A DNA stretch of 60,000 nt from Cryptomeria japonica. Lineage: Eukaryota > Streptophyta > Pinopsida > Cupressales > Cupressaceae. The stretch spans positions 339,568,870 to 339,628,869 of the forward strand of contig NC_081412.1 of the NCBI RefSeq assembly GCF_030272615.1, in the 5' to 3' direction. Position 1 is the first letter of the stretch; every line of letters begins with the position of its first letter. Position numbers and translations under genes: made by a program. Positions 23,560-32,729 of this stretch are shown in pieces. Under the pieces are notes generated by a model. The model made no database searches. It was not told the origin of the DNA and saw only the letters and a program-made list of their open reading frames with translations.

Positions 23560-24657
23560 TTACATAGTCATCAACACCCTCTTTAGAAACAGGGCTTGAG
23601 ATGAATCCCATTCATTAGGATTGGAAGAACTAGCCATGAAGCCTGGAGAGATGAAATGCATTTGCCTCTTGGCAACTAGTGATGACGTATGGACCACTCC
23701 AGATAGCATTGAATTTGGAGTGTCGCCCGACTTTGGCTCTGTCTGCATCCGACTTTAGAACTAGATCTCCTTCTTTAAAGACCCTATTAGTAGCCTTTTT
23801 GTCAAAACCTCTCTTGACCTGCCTTTGATGAGTCTCGAGTGTATGCATAGCTTGACCTCTAACCTCTTCCAGGTCCATTAGGTCAGCTAGCCTTACTGTC
23901 GTGGCATCATTCTTTGTCAATTCCAGATGATGTGCTAGTTCAAGAGAGGGTAACGCTAGGGAAGCTGGGAGTCTTGCTTCCTTCCCATATACCAACATGA
24001 AAGGGGAGTTACCGATCACCCTCTTGGGTGTGATCTTGTCAGCCCATGAGGTTGTCGTCAACTTAGTATGCCACGACCTCTGGTTGTCTTCAATCATCCT
24101 TTTGATTATCTCGATGAGGTTCTTGTTGGAAGATTCAGCTAAGCCATTACCCTGAGGGTTATAATTGGATGACGTCTTCAAGTATACACTATGCTTAACT
24201 GCCCAAGAACTGATTTGGGTTCCAATGAATGCCTTGGCGTTATTTGATATGATGGTGGAGGGGACACCGAATCTTGTCACAATTCCATCAAGTAATTTCA
24301 ACACTGAGGCTTCCGTGGATCCCTTAATGGAACTGCCTTTGTCCGCCTAGTAAAGGAGTCCGTGGCCGCCAAGATCCACTTGTGGCCAGCACTAGAAGGT
24401 GGATTTATCCTGCCACTGAAGTCTAAACTCCATATTGTGAATGGTTGATCTACTCTGATAGGGTGAAAAGGTAGGGCGGCTAGTCTTTGCTTTCCAGAGA
24501 AGAAAGCACATTTCTTGCAATTCTTCACCCATCTATGTGAGTCATTGAATAAGGATGGCTAGTAATAACCAACCCTTATTATTTGGATAGCTATAGTCCT
24601 TACAAAGAAGTGGCCCCCTTAAGAGCCATCATGAAATTCTTCTAACAATCTGCTAAC
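23560..24657 (-). pseudogene. Gypsy-1 integrase
   Basis: The integrase domain of the antisense Gypsy-1 element inserts the cDNA. Reading downwards: zinc finger with FHDGS..GGH (about 24600-24640) and NCKKC (about 24510); core start IWSLDFSGRIN (about 24430); NPQGNGLAESSNKNLIEIIK (about 24110-24170); C-terminal KKATNRVFKEGDLVLK (about 23760-23810). The first Asp and final Glu of the DDE triad are visible, but the middle Asp appears replaced by Asn (IISNNAKAF at about 24240). A frameshift near 24300 and stops at about 24545 and 24620 also disable it. Sequence below 23630 is frame-shifted to about 23560. Confidence 0.9.
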
Positions 24658-25500
24658 TTAATTTTGCTCGATACATCTTAACAAGACTCCATTACAGTCT
24701 CTTTGATAAAGGGTGCCATCCACTAAGACATAGGGGATGGACTGCAAACTGAAATGCCTTCTTTGTGCCTTGTCTAGACCTTGGGGGTATCTTCCTTCCA
24801 TTAAGAAGGTGGTCATGTCGCTTAACCAATTGAATTGAGTGTCATTGCTAGTTGGTTGATCCTCTTGTAAAACGAAGGCAACATCTGAAGTAGTCTCAGA
24901 AGATGAGACAAGTTGTTCACATAGGCCCCTGCCTCTTACAGGTCTGGTGATCTTGATGTTGATGTCGTATTCCATGAGCTTGGTTACCCACCCAGCCCTC
25001 ATCTTGTTGATGTCCTTGTTTAGGCGGAAATGTTTGACACTCGCATGTGGAACTAAGAGTTGGATCCTGTTGTTAGACAACATGTGTCTTAACTTTTTTA
25101 ATGCTCTTACAACAGTTAGGACTTGCTTCTCTACATAGCTATACTTAAGCTCATAGTCTTTTAACCCTTCACTAAAGAAGGCAATAGGTTGCTCCAAATT
25201 ATCATTGTTCAACTGTGTTAGGACAGTTGAGATGCTAGATTCTCCTTAGAAGGTATAGAGGATAAAATCCCTTTCATAGTTAGGATTGACCAGGGTAGGG
25301 GCTTGAGCAATCACTTGTTTAATCTCTTCAAAACCGGCCCTCCCCTCTTTGGTCCAACTGAAAACCAAATTTGTCTTCAACATGGAGGTGAGGGGTTTTA
25401 CCATGGTGGCAAGGTTGGGAATGAACCTCCTCATAAAGTTGATCCTACCAAGGAAATTTTGCAATCCCTTCTAGTGACTGGGGAGTGGGAGAGAAAGAAT
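24658..25500 (-). pseudogene. Gypsy-1 RT-linked RNase H, catalytically decayed
   Basis: After the RT thumb (QNFLGRINFMRRFIPNLATM, about 25410-25464) comes the RNase H that normally follows Gypsy RT. Its start reads FILYTF at about 25250, where active enzymes have an Asp in the TDAS motif; later blocks AFFSEGLKDYELKYSYVEKQ and ALKKLRHML remain. A stop splits it at 25243-25245. The same Asp position is lost in Gypsy-2. The stretch to 24658 is the linker to integrase (VDGTLYQRDCNGVLLRCI). Confidence 0.85.
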
Positions 25501-26217
25501 AGCCTCCGGTCGCTTTGGATCAATGGTCAAGCCATCTTTGGATACAATGTGTCTTAGCAATCTTCCTTGAATAGTAGCAAATAGACACTTGCTAGGATTC
25601 AAGGACACACCATAATCTTTGCATTTCATGAACACCTACTCAAGATGACCAAGATGGTCAACTGTATGCTTTGAATAAATAGTTATATCATCAAGGTATA
25701 TAAGCACAAACTTTGGTAATACACCCCTGAAAGCCATGTCCATTGCTCTTTGAAACGTGGCACCTGCATTGGTTAGCCGAAAAGGCATCTTGGAATAAGC
25801 ATAGGTATTCCATTTAGTAGTAAATGCAGTCTTGTATTGGTCTGATTCTTGGACTAAAATTTGATTGTAGCCTGAATACCCATCCAAGAATGAAAATCTT
25901 TCCGAGCCACTGACCTTTTGGAGCATTTGCACCATGGAGGGTAGGGGATAATGATCCTTAAGGGAGGATCTGTTGAGGTCCGTAAAGTCAACATATAGTT
26001 TGATTTCCCCATTCTTCTTCCTTACAAGGACAAGGTTGGCCACCCAGGAGGAGTGCTTGATAGGGAAGATGATATTGGCTTCTATGAGCTTGGTTAACTC
26101 CTTCCTCATTAGTGGCTCAATTTTGGGGTTTATTGGCCTTTGCTTTTGTCTAATTGGCTTTGCATTCGGGCTTAGCTCTATAGTATGCTGGGCTAAGCTA
26201 GGGTCAAAACCCTTCAA
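25501..26217 (-). pseudogene. Gypsy-1 reverse transcriptase
   Basis: RT makes the element cDNA. Blocks in order: HTIELSPNAKPIRQKQRPIN, KLIEANIIFPIKHSSWVANL, VLVRKKNGEIKLYVDF (about 25990), LDGYSGYNQILVQESDQ, MPFRLTNAGATFQRAMD (about 25770) and catalytic VLIYLDDITIYSK (about 25690). The frame 25636-26217 is uninterrupted (193 codons). A stop near 25635 separates it from KCLFATIQGRLLRHIV and the thumb. The sequence style (SSWVAN, YSKMPFRLTNAGATF) is that of plant Tat/Ogre-like Gypsy elements rather than chromoviruses. Confidence 0.93.
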
Positions 26218-26229
26218 ATCTTCATAGGT

Positions 26230-26535
26230 TCAAGCAACTAAGTCATCATATCTTTGACAAAGCTTAACAAAGGCCTCGTGTTCGGTTGAGGAACATACAT
26301 TGCCCAAGGTTAGAGACCTACCCTCGGCAACAACAACTGGTTTGTAATCACCCTTCTTTGCAGCCAGGTTCATCTTCTTCTTTAATTGATCATCTGAGTT
26401 CAAAATGCGTTCCAAGGTACCTTTACTTGTTGGAGCTGAGCTGCATGATTTGATCTCCATACTCTGCTTCATTTTGCAAGAAATTAACAAGCTGCTGATC
26501 ACTTTCGAATACTTGCCAATTTGCCTGATTGTTTG
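26230..26535 (-). pseudogene. Gypsy-1 linker between extra RNase H and RT
   Basis: An open 90-codon frame (26230-26502) reads ...CSSAPTSKGTLERILNSDD...KPVVVAEGRSLTLGNVC and HEAFVKLCQRYDDLVA, an acidic to neutral linker that precedes RT in this lineage. It resembles the linker at 42477-42875 in Gypsy-2 only in position and general style. No enzymatic motif is seen. Confidence 0.6.
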
Positions 26536-26539
26536 GGAT

Positions 26540-26985
26540 AAGAGGCCTCACAACAAGCTTGATGTGTTGTTCTTTTTTGCTTGCAACATGCGCCGATATG
26601 TCAAACTGAGCAGCAACCGTTACAAGCCTATCAACATGCTTGTTCTGACTTCTAGGAATGCTCTGGATGTTGAATGTTTCGAATCCTTCAATCAAATCCC
26701 AAACCCTATGTTTGTATGATTCAAGTAGATTTTTCTTTGTTATGCTTTGAGCTCTGATATGATTAACAACCAATTTGCTATCTCCAAATACTTGCAAAGA
26801 TTTGATCTTTCTATTTTGTGCAAGTTGGAGGCGTTGGATCAAGGCTTCATACTCAGCCACATTGTTGGTGCAACCAAATTGAAGCCTAAAAGAGAAGAAT
26901 CATTTCTCCTGCTTAGGAGAAACAAGCATCACACGAGCACCTGCACCGTTTTTGTTTCTTGCACTATCAAAAAACAATAGGTACC
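26540..26985 (-). pseudogene. Gypsy-1 additional RNase H, upstream of RT
   Basis: This is a second, type-I RNase H domain. Its four acidic positions can be seen: LLFFDSARNKNGAGA (Asp, about 26965), NNVAEYEALIQRLQLA (Glu, about 26850), LQVFGDSKLVVNHIRAQ (Asp, about 26780) and QNKHVDRLVTVAA (Asp, about 26640). It lies between protease and RT. In plant Tat/Ogre elements an extra archaeal-type RNase H is known, usually described after the RT-linked one. A stop at about 26908, before SFRLQFGC, and a frameshift against the protease near 26990 make it non-functional. The best open part is 26423-26860. Confidence 0.82.
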
Positions 26986-27749
26986 AAGCCCAGTCTCGTC
27001 TCAGCTAATGCGTCAAACTTAAAAGCATTGGCCCATTTGTCTAGCGAACAATTGGGGACCTCTTGTAAAATAACAGTAGGCTCACAAACAATACACTCTT
27101 CCCCCTCTTCGTGCAAAGTGCAACTCATGTTTATAGGGATGAGGGTGTAGGGCTCAATGTGGTTTTGCGCAATGGGCTCTGCCCATATGGTAACCTTGGT
27201 ACCATACCTTGTTCGAAATAGCATGTGGGACCAATCAAAAGATAGGTATCCACCTATCTTGGCGGTGAAGTCTCTAGACAGACAGATGGCAAAGAAGGCA
27301 GGGAGGTCGATGATTGATACGTCTTGCAAGACAGTGCAACCAGGGCATTCATGCAAAGATAACTTCAAATTTTTAACAACCCCTACTATCTTAATAAAAG
27401 TGCCATCCAATTGGACCACCCCTTTAGTGACAGGTTCATATTCTATGCCAAGAAGATCAGCTACCTTCTTAGGCATGATTGAGCTACTAGCTCCTGAATC
27501 TACTATTATGCAGTTTTGAATTGAGTTATCTCCTACAATTAAGGAGAGATAGAAGGGGGGAGGCTTGTTGATGTTGCTTGAATCTTCTTCCTCTTTGGGT
27601 TGTACCAAACTGGTGGAGACTTCCTTCCTACTAACAACTGCCTCATCACCTGATTGGTTGATGTCCTTCAATGCCTCCTTGAGAAAATCCCTTTGAGATG
27701 GTATGGAAAGGGCCTCCCATGTAGTGACATTGAGGTTGGCCTTCTCCAT
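26986..27749 (-). pseudogene. Gypsy-1 aspartic protease
   Basis: A retropepsin domain would cut the polyprotein. The active-site motif IVDSGASSSIMPKKVADLLG lies at about 27460-27515, followed by VQLDGTFIKIVGVVKNL, a hydrophobic VSIIDLPAFFAI and the family-typical FDWSHMLFRTRYG. An acidic/Ser linker precedes it (SLVQPKEEEDSSNINKPPPF). The frame 26967-27749 is open for 260 codons; the shift from the gag frame is near 27750. Confidence 0.88.
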
Positions 27750-28740
27750 CTGATCTTACTAGATTGAAAGGAACACCAACTGATTTTAGAGGCCCCTTTG
27801 AGGCTACAAGGTCTACATTTGCTCTTTGGACGACTTTGGCCTGCTCTTGCCTCTTTCTCCCTTCTATTGCATTTTGGCTTGTATCCTGGACAGGTACATT
27901 GGGTGTTGGAGCTTGCGCTGATGTTGAAGGTGAGGTAGCTTCCATTGCTGTTCTCTTTGACCTAGTATATTGTAGCATATTCTCAACACTTGTCTAGTTG
28001 ATAGCACAAAATCCTGCCTCTTGCCAATTGACAAATGTAGAATCTTTTTGTAAGTGGGCCTGATTGCGAACACTAGGCTGATTTGGGTTGTATTGCTGGC
28101 TAGAGGCGGTTGACTCATTCTGCACCACTAAAGCTTGAGCAAACTCTCCATTTTGGCATGCACCTTGGTTGTGTGGCTGATTGCATGGTTGACACCAATC
28201 TTGCTCTTGGGCGAGATTGTTTTGCATTGGAATTGCTTTTGAGTTACTTGTAGCTGTGGGGTTCACACTATTCAGGGGTCTAGCATTGCTCCATTGGTTT
28301 TGCCCTTGAAAGGGTGGCCTATTCTTTTGATAGTTCTGACCTTGTGCTTGGTAAGGCCTGCTATGCTGAGCTTGTTGAACTCATTGCCAAAGTTTTGCAA
28401 TAGAGTCTTGACTTCATGGAGCTCATTTGAGGATGTAGAGGTGGATGGTTGACTCGTGGGCACCACGGGGATAGGAGACAAGGTGGGCTCTTGAGTTGGT
28501 ACTTCTAGGAATAGAGGCATTGGCGGCCTCAGGGCTATCTTCCCAGCCTGTATCAAACAATTTTTAGCCCTGATGGCTATGTCATATGCATCCGGTAGAG
28601 AGGTTCCGCCCATTGATTGTATCATGACAACTACATCATTGTTATGCGTGATTGGTTGCTCGCTTGAATGCTTAATGTGAAGCGAATTCCTTAATGAGAG
28701 ATGTTTTAAATGGGGGAATAAAACTTGCTTTTATACTAAT
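27646..28740 (-). pseudogene. Gypsy-1 gag, C-terminal part
   Basis: The remaining capsid/nucleocapsid part includes SMGGTSLPDAYDIAIRAKNC (about 28570-28620), a Ser/Thr/Pro-rich linker (VPTQEPTLSPIPVVPTSQPS), and a knuckle-like CQPCNQPHNQGAC (C-x2-C-x3-H-x4-C, about 28160-28200) typical of Tat-like plant gags. It is spread over three frames (28272-28625, 27994-28266, 27646-27978). The N-terminal part is lost near 28740, so Gypsy-1 is 5'-truncated or its start has diverged beyond recognition. Confidence 0.8.
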
Positions 28741-28911
28741 CGTCATGAAACGTATTGAAAGTTTTGAAGAAGGTTGACATTGGAAATCATTTTTCACTCA
28801 ACTTTTTCCGACTGTCGGAGGATTCAAATTTCGGCCCAATTAGCTTGGATAATGGCACCTACTTTAGTGCAAGAGAACTAGGGTGCTAGGTGTGTTAGTC
28901 CAGTCCTTTTG

Positions 28912-29070
28912 GACTGGCCAAAGATTAGGAAGTCAAAATAGAGAATAAAGATAATAAATTTGACACTGGTGGGAGCAGAATAAGGCATGATCAAGGTACA
29001 AAAGGTAGAAACACTGTAGTGATGCCGAAATGAGCATAGAATTATATGAGGACACAATTTATGAGATTAC
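28912..29070. repeat. dispersed repeat, copy B
   Basis: This is the second copy of the repeat at 15373-15520, same orientation, with a short insertion (GATCAAGGTACAAAA). Upstream, GTCCAGTCCTTTTGGACTGG (28899-28918) is a short inverted repeat (CCAGTCC/GGACTGG). No hAT-like end is evident here. Confidence 0.6.
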
Positions 29071-29267
29071 AACTATATATCATAGAAGCAAATATGTTTT
29101 TTTGAGAATTTTGCAGGATATCAAATGATAAATATATTTTCATTATCTTAGGATAGTATCAGGAAAAAACCAAGAAATTATTTGGAACACAATTTTTTTT
29201 ATAAAATTCCCAAAAAATAGAAAAAGGAAATATAAGTTATGTTTTTTTATATCTAAATCCATCCTAA

Positions 29268-29348
29268 TTGCATATAAATTGCGAGAGTGAGTGTTTGCAT
29301 ATAAATTGCGAGAGTGAGTGTTTGCATATAAATTGCGAGAGTGAGTGT
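29268..29348. repeat. 27-bp tandem repeat, three copies
   Basis: Three essentially identical 27-bp units start at 29268, 29295 and 29322 (TTGCATATAAATTGCGAGAG plus TGAGTGT). It is a young local amplification in the intron. Confidence 0.95.
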
Positions 29349-31337
29349 ATACCATAAATATTGGAATTTGGATTTTTCTCTTCAATTTCAGATCATTGAT
29401 TCCAATGGTAAATTCTACCTATCTACGGTACTGGTCTCCTCAACAATTGAATTGCACTCTAGAGTATAGTTCTGAAAGGGTTTTCAACTTACAGAATAAT
29501 ATGATTAATTAGAACACAATCTATGGATAATTGTGATGATTATGACTAAATTTGTTGTAAGCTATAGTGGAATTCAGAGCATGAGCTTGTGAGATTTTGT
29601 TGCTGTACATTTGTCATCTGATTTCTAATGTATTTCTGCTAAACCGTGTGTTGATCTTTAACAAATATATAATCAGTGCTTTGAATTAATCATATAGAGT
29701 TGGATGCAGCCAATGCAAGTTGAGCCACACTTTTGACGCAAAGTTACTTTAAGAATTGAGGGTGATGTATGCTTTTTATATTGCATGCTCCATTAAATAG
29801 ATTGATTTTATCAGTATCGGCATCTAAGTGGGTTTATTATATTGCATTTACTGAAGGACAACCCCTGATGTGTATGATGTATTATTTTCAAGGTTTGAAA
29901 GTAGAATAGGTGGAGTCATTTAATTTCTTTGTAATGTCTTCTTTTTCGGCAACTTCAGCATTATAGTTGCTTCAGGTTTTTGGGTGAGCACCAGCCTTGT
30001 CAGAAGGGATGTTTGTTGTTGTTGGTGTGCTCATTTGGATTTGAGGACTCTTATGGCTGTTTCTGTGGTGAATTCTGGTTTTTGGTGTGTTGTCCAAGAT
30101 TATTGCTGAGTGTTTATTTATAGTAAGTCACCCAATTGACCCCAATTATCATTATTCATCCTTAGTTTTATTCCCATACAGTGAGATTTCAATTTCGATG
30201 CTATTTTATGATTTCTGGAACTCAAGTGCATTGTTAAGATTTAATTTTTGTTGCTAAGGCTCCTTTATTTTATAAAATAATTAAAGAACCTTAGTGTAAT
30301 AGCTTGTTGGAAAGGGAATTAAAAGTCTTAAATCATGGACAGTTGAAAGGTGACTTGAGTATTGGGAATATTCAGGTAATGAAATAAATAGTTTTTCGGA
30401 GCAATTAAATGATTAAGTGATTTTCAATTGCGAATCCTGAAAAGTTATCGGGAGGGTAATAAAAGAAGGTTGGGGGTTTTTGGCAGATTGTTTATTTCTC
30501 TTAGAAGATTTGGAGATTTGTGCCTGTGGCCAAATTTATTTCAATAAATGCCTGACAGATGAAAACCGAAAGGTTAGAGCGGAGGACAAAAATTCTCTAT
30601 CTTCAAGAGCCGTTCCTTCTAGGGATCGACACTCTGCTGAATGTTTGAAACGGGGACGGCTTTAGAGGCCGATCCATGCAGGTTTTGTGCTAAAGATTCA
30701 AAATATTGGGATTTTGTTACTAAAAGGAATATATTTCCAGCTTGCTTCCTATTTTGAATTTGCTAGATTTACAATGTTAAGAATCAGCTGGGCAAAAATC
30801 AAAGTTTTATGAAGGCTTGGATAAGATTATGATGCTCAGCGATTCATCATTCCGTTGTTGGGCATTGTGAAGCCTGTTTTCTTGGAGTATCTGTGATTTG
30901 ATGTGCTTTCCATTTTTGAACCTTGTCCTTAGCATGAGGATTAATACAGAATCATGAGTTTTATAAGCCTTATACTTTATTTTTGAAGGGAGTTCTATTG
31001 TTCACCGCTGGTCGTGTAACACAACAATATTAGGCGTTTTTTTGTTACATGTGTGGAAGGTGATTTGATGCTGGGTATGTGAGTTCATTGGCACTATTTG
31101 AGAAGGAATTCGTGACAGGCGTGAATGTTTTTCTCTTCCTTTGCTGGGTGCGTAAGCTTCATGCTTTGGCGTAGGAAACTGAGTTAAGTGGGCATTGGTG
31201 CTGTCTCAAGTTGTGGGTCTTTTCTTGCATCGCAGGGCATTTTGGTGTGCACAAGTGCTGGTCGTATTGCAGATTCATTGTTGTTCCAATAAATCTAAAA
31301 AAAGCAGCACAAATGGCAGCGTTTGGAGGGTCGAGGG
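29349..31337. other. intron, no feature seen
   Basis: No motif, element boundary or homology to other parts of the window was seen. Short frames such as 30480-30665 have no support. Confidence 0.5.
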
Positions 31338-31472
31338 TGTTGGGGTTGGAAATAAGCCACACCCGGGCCGATGATGGACTGGTCCAAGAGGGGCCAGTAG
31401 CTCAGTGGTAGAGCACTCTAGCAGCATATGGAAGGTCCTAGGTTCGAGTCCTAGCTGGTCCGTGTCTCAACA
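31338..31472 (+). repeat. 5' LTR (135 bp)
   Basis: It starts TGTTGGGGTTGGAAATAAGC, contains CCACACCCGGGC, and ends GTGTCTCAACA directly before a tRNA-iMet-like primer-binding site. Its start matches 32619 onward and its end matches 32467-32554. It contains a complete tRNA-like module (31391-31461). Confidence 0.8.
31391..31461 (+). ncRNA. tRNA-like module 1 in LTR (71 nt)
   Basis: A cloverleaf can be drawn: acceptor GGGCCAG/CTGGTCC (7 pairs, one G-T), D stem GCTC/GAGC with loop AGTGGTA, anticodon-arm position CTCTA/TGGAA, and T stem CTAGG/CCTAG with loop TTCGAGT. The A box (TAGCTCAGTGG) and B box (GGTTCGAGTCC) are spaced as in tRNA genes. The anticodon arm is irregular (8-nt loop and one mismatch), so it is probably not a working tRNA, but the Pol III promoter elements look intact. 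Confidence 0.75.
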
Positions 31473-31484
31473 TGGTATAGAGCC
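31473..31484 (+). promoter_or_regulatory. primer-binding site
   Basis: TGGTATAGAGCC follows the LTR end directly and equals the usual tRNA-iMet site TGGTATCAGAGCC with one base missing. It supports the LTR reading. Confidence 0.7.
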
Positions 31485-31562
31485 AAGTTCGAATTAGGGG
31501 TAATCAAATTGGTTGTAGTTGTTCGTCCTCCTTCCATTTTTGCTCTTATTGCTTCATTCGAA

Positions 31563-32408
31563 ATGTTGAACTGTCTCTGTGTTGAAGATAGATTGGATGG
31601 TGCATCCAACTTCATGTCATGGAGATTCCTAATCATGCTTGCATTAAATGGAAGTGATCTTGCAGACTTTGTGGAGAGATCTTCTTTTGAACTTGAGGTA
31701 GAAGAGGAAAAGACTTCATGGAGGAAGAAAGATTTTCAAGCTCGGAGAATGCTGGTTGACTCGGTGAAGGATCATATTGTACCTATCATCTGCAAGCTGA
31801 CGACTGCCAACGAAATGTTCAAGACATTAGAAGAGATGTACGAAATCAACAACACCAGTCGTGCCCTAGCTTCGAAGCAGCAACTTCATCACATCAAGAT
31901 GATGAAAGGTGAATCTGTCATAGCATACTTCATGAGGATTTCTGATTTGAGAGATCAGCTGTCATCCATTGGGAAGGTTGTTGATGACAGTGACTTGACC
32001 ATGCTTGCCCTCAATGGTCTTCCGGCATCTTGGGAGTCTTACATTCAAGGAATTAGTGCAAGACCAGATCTTCCCAAGTTCGATCGTTTGAGAGCAGATT
32101 GCATACAAGAAGAGTCACGGTTGATAGCAAGAGGAATTGAGCGTGATCACTATGATGTAGACAATCAAGTCCTTGCTTCGCATATGGTTAAAGGCAAAGG
32201 AAGGAAGTGGGATAGAGACAGAGATTCAGATGTTGCCGTTAAGAAAAGGAAGAAGGACTTATCTCACATCCAGTGCTTTAAGTGTGACAAGTATGGTCAT
32301 TTTGCTTGGGATTGCAAATTCAGGTCCATTCCTCTTGCTTCCTTTGCAGAAGTTGGCATAGGGACATCTCAAGAGGAGCAAAGGTCAAATGAAGACTTCC
32401 TTTTCTAA
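31563..32408 (+). CDS. Copia-type gag (UBN2-like) with CCHC zinc knuckle
   Basis: This is an intact frame of 281 codons from the first ATG. The frame is open further upstream, from at least 31509, without another ATG. The N-terminal part has VEDRLDGASNFMSWRFLIML, the gag_pre/UBN2 signature of Ty1/Copia. Middle blocks are FKTLEEMYEINNTSRALASK and LALNGLPASWESYIQGIS. A basic stretch (KGKGRKWDRDRDSD, KKRKKD) precedes CFKCDKYGHFAWDC (C-x2-C-x4-H-x4-C, about 32275-32316), an RNA-binding knuckle. It ends FLF at 32408. Gag would form the particle and bind element RNA. No protease, RT or integrase follows. The absence of stops, unlike most elements here, suggests youth or selection. A related but broken gag lies at 56551-57358. 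Confidence 0.9.
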   Translation: MLNCLCVEDRLDGASNFMSWRFLIMLALNGSDLADFVERSSFELEVEEEKTSWRKKDFQARRMLVDSVKDHIVPIICKLTTANEMFKTLEEMYEINNTSRALASKQQLHHIKMMKGESVIAYFMRISDLRDQLSSIGKVVDDSDLTMLALNGLPASWESYIQGISARPDLPKFDRLRADCIQEESRLIARGIERDHYDVDNQVLASHMVKGKGRKWDRDRDSDVAVKKRKKDLSHIQCFKCDKYGHFAWDCKFRSIPLASFAEVGIGTSQEEQRSNEDFLF

Positions 32409-32466
32409 ACGGAGGAAATGTTAGAGGGATCCTGACATTGTTACCTTCAGAGAAAGCTTGTCAAGC

Positions 32467-32554
32467 TAAGAGGGGCTAGTAGCTCAGTGGTAGAGCACTC
32501 CAGCAGCGTATGGAAGGTCCTAGGTTCGAGTCCTAGCTGGTTCATGTCTCAACA
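32467..32554 (+). repeat. internal LTR 3'-half remnant
   Basis: It matches the 5' LTR from AAGAGGGGC to its end CTCAACA and is followed by TGGTAGTAGAGCC, a second primer-binding-like site. The junction with upstream gag sequence is abrupt (GTCAAGCT|AAGAGGGG). Confidence 0.8.
32473..32543 (+). ncRNA. tRNA-like module 2
   Basis: Same cloverleaf as module 1: acceptor GGGCTAG/CTGGTTC (with G-T pairs), D stem GCTC/GAGC, anticodon-arm CTCCA/TGGAA, T stem CTAGG/CCTAG. A and B boxes are intact. Some differences from module 1 keep pairing (CTCTA to CTCCA restores C-G). Confidence 0.72.
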
Positions 32555-32609
32555 TGGTAGTAGAGCCAAGTCCAGGCTAGGAGCCCCAAGCACACGAGAG
32601 GTGTGGCTT

Positions 32610-32618
32610 AAGGGGGGG
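32610..32618 (+). promoter_or_regulatory. polypurine tract
   Basis: AAGGGGGGG lies immediately before TGTTGGTGTTGG, the 3' LTR start. Confidence 0.75.
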
Positions 32619-32729
32619 TGTTGGTGTTGGTGTTGGAAATAAGCCACACCCGGGCTGACGATGGACTGGTCCAACAGGGACCAGTAGCTCAGTGGTAGAG
32701 CACTCCAGCAGCATATGAAAGTTCCTAGG
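32619..32729 (+). repeat. 3' LTR, truncated, with tRNA-like module 3
   Basis: It matches the 5' LTR from TGTTGG through GGAAATAAGCCACACCCGGG and the first part of the tRNA-like unit (32678-32729, beginning GGACCAGTAGCTCAG). It breaks inside the T stem (CTAGG) before the B box. The TGTTGG start is repeated three times (32619-32636), a small local expansion. Confidence 0.75.

Larger units (their letters stand above)
31338..32729 (+). mobile_element. miniature LTR element with tRNA-like LTRs and captured gag
   Basis: The parts in order are: 5' LTR (31338-31472, TGTTGGGG...CTCAACA), primer-binding site (31473-31484), Copia-type gag ORF (31563-32408), a second LTR 3' half (32467-32554) joined to a second primer-binding-like site (32555-32567), a very short interior, polypurine tract (32610-32618) and a 3' LTR (32619-32729) cut off before its end. 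The short interior between the second site and the polypurine tract, only about 40 bp, looks like the original TRIM (miniature LTR element). The gag block would then be an addition. Tandem LTR-interior-LTR-interior-LTR arrays are known for TRIMs. No target-site duplication is visible because the 3' end is truncated. Confidence 0.75.

Noticed and set aside
30480-30665. 61-codon open frame in the GET4 intron
   Set aside because: No motif, no homologous copy, and length within chance expectation.
31391-32543. Functional nuclear tRNA genes
   Set aside because: The anticodon arm has an 8-nt loop and a mismatch, and the units are embedded in repeated LTR sequence with primer site and polypurine tract. 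I call them tRNA-like modules instead.
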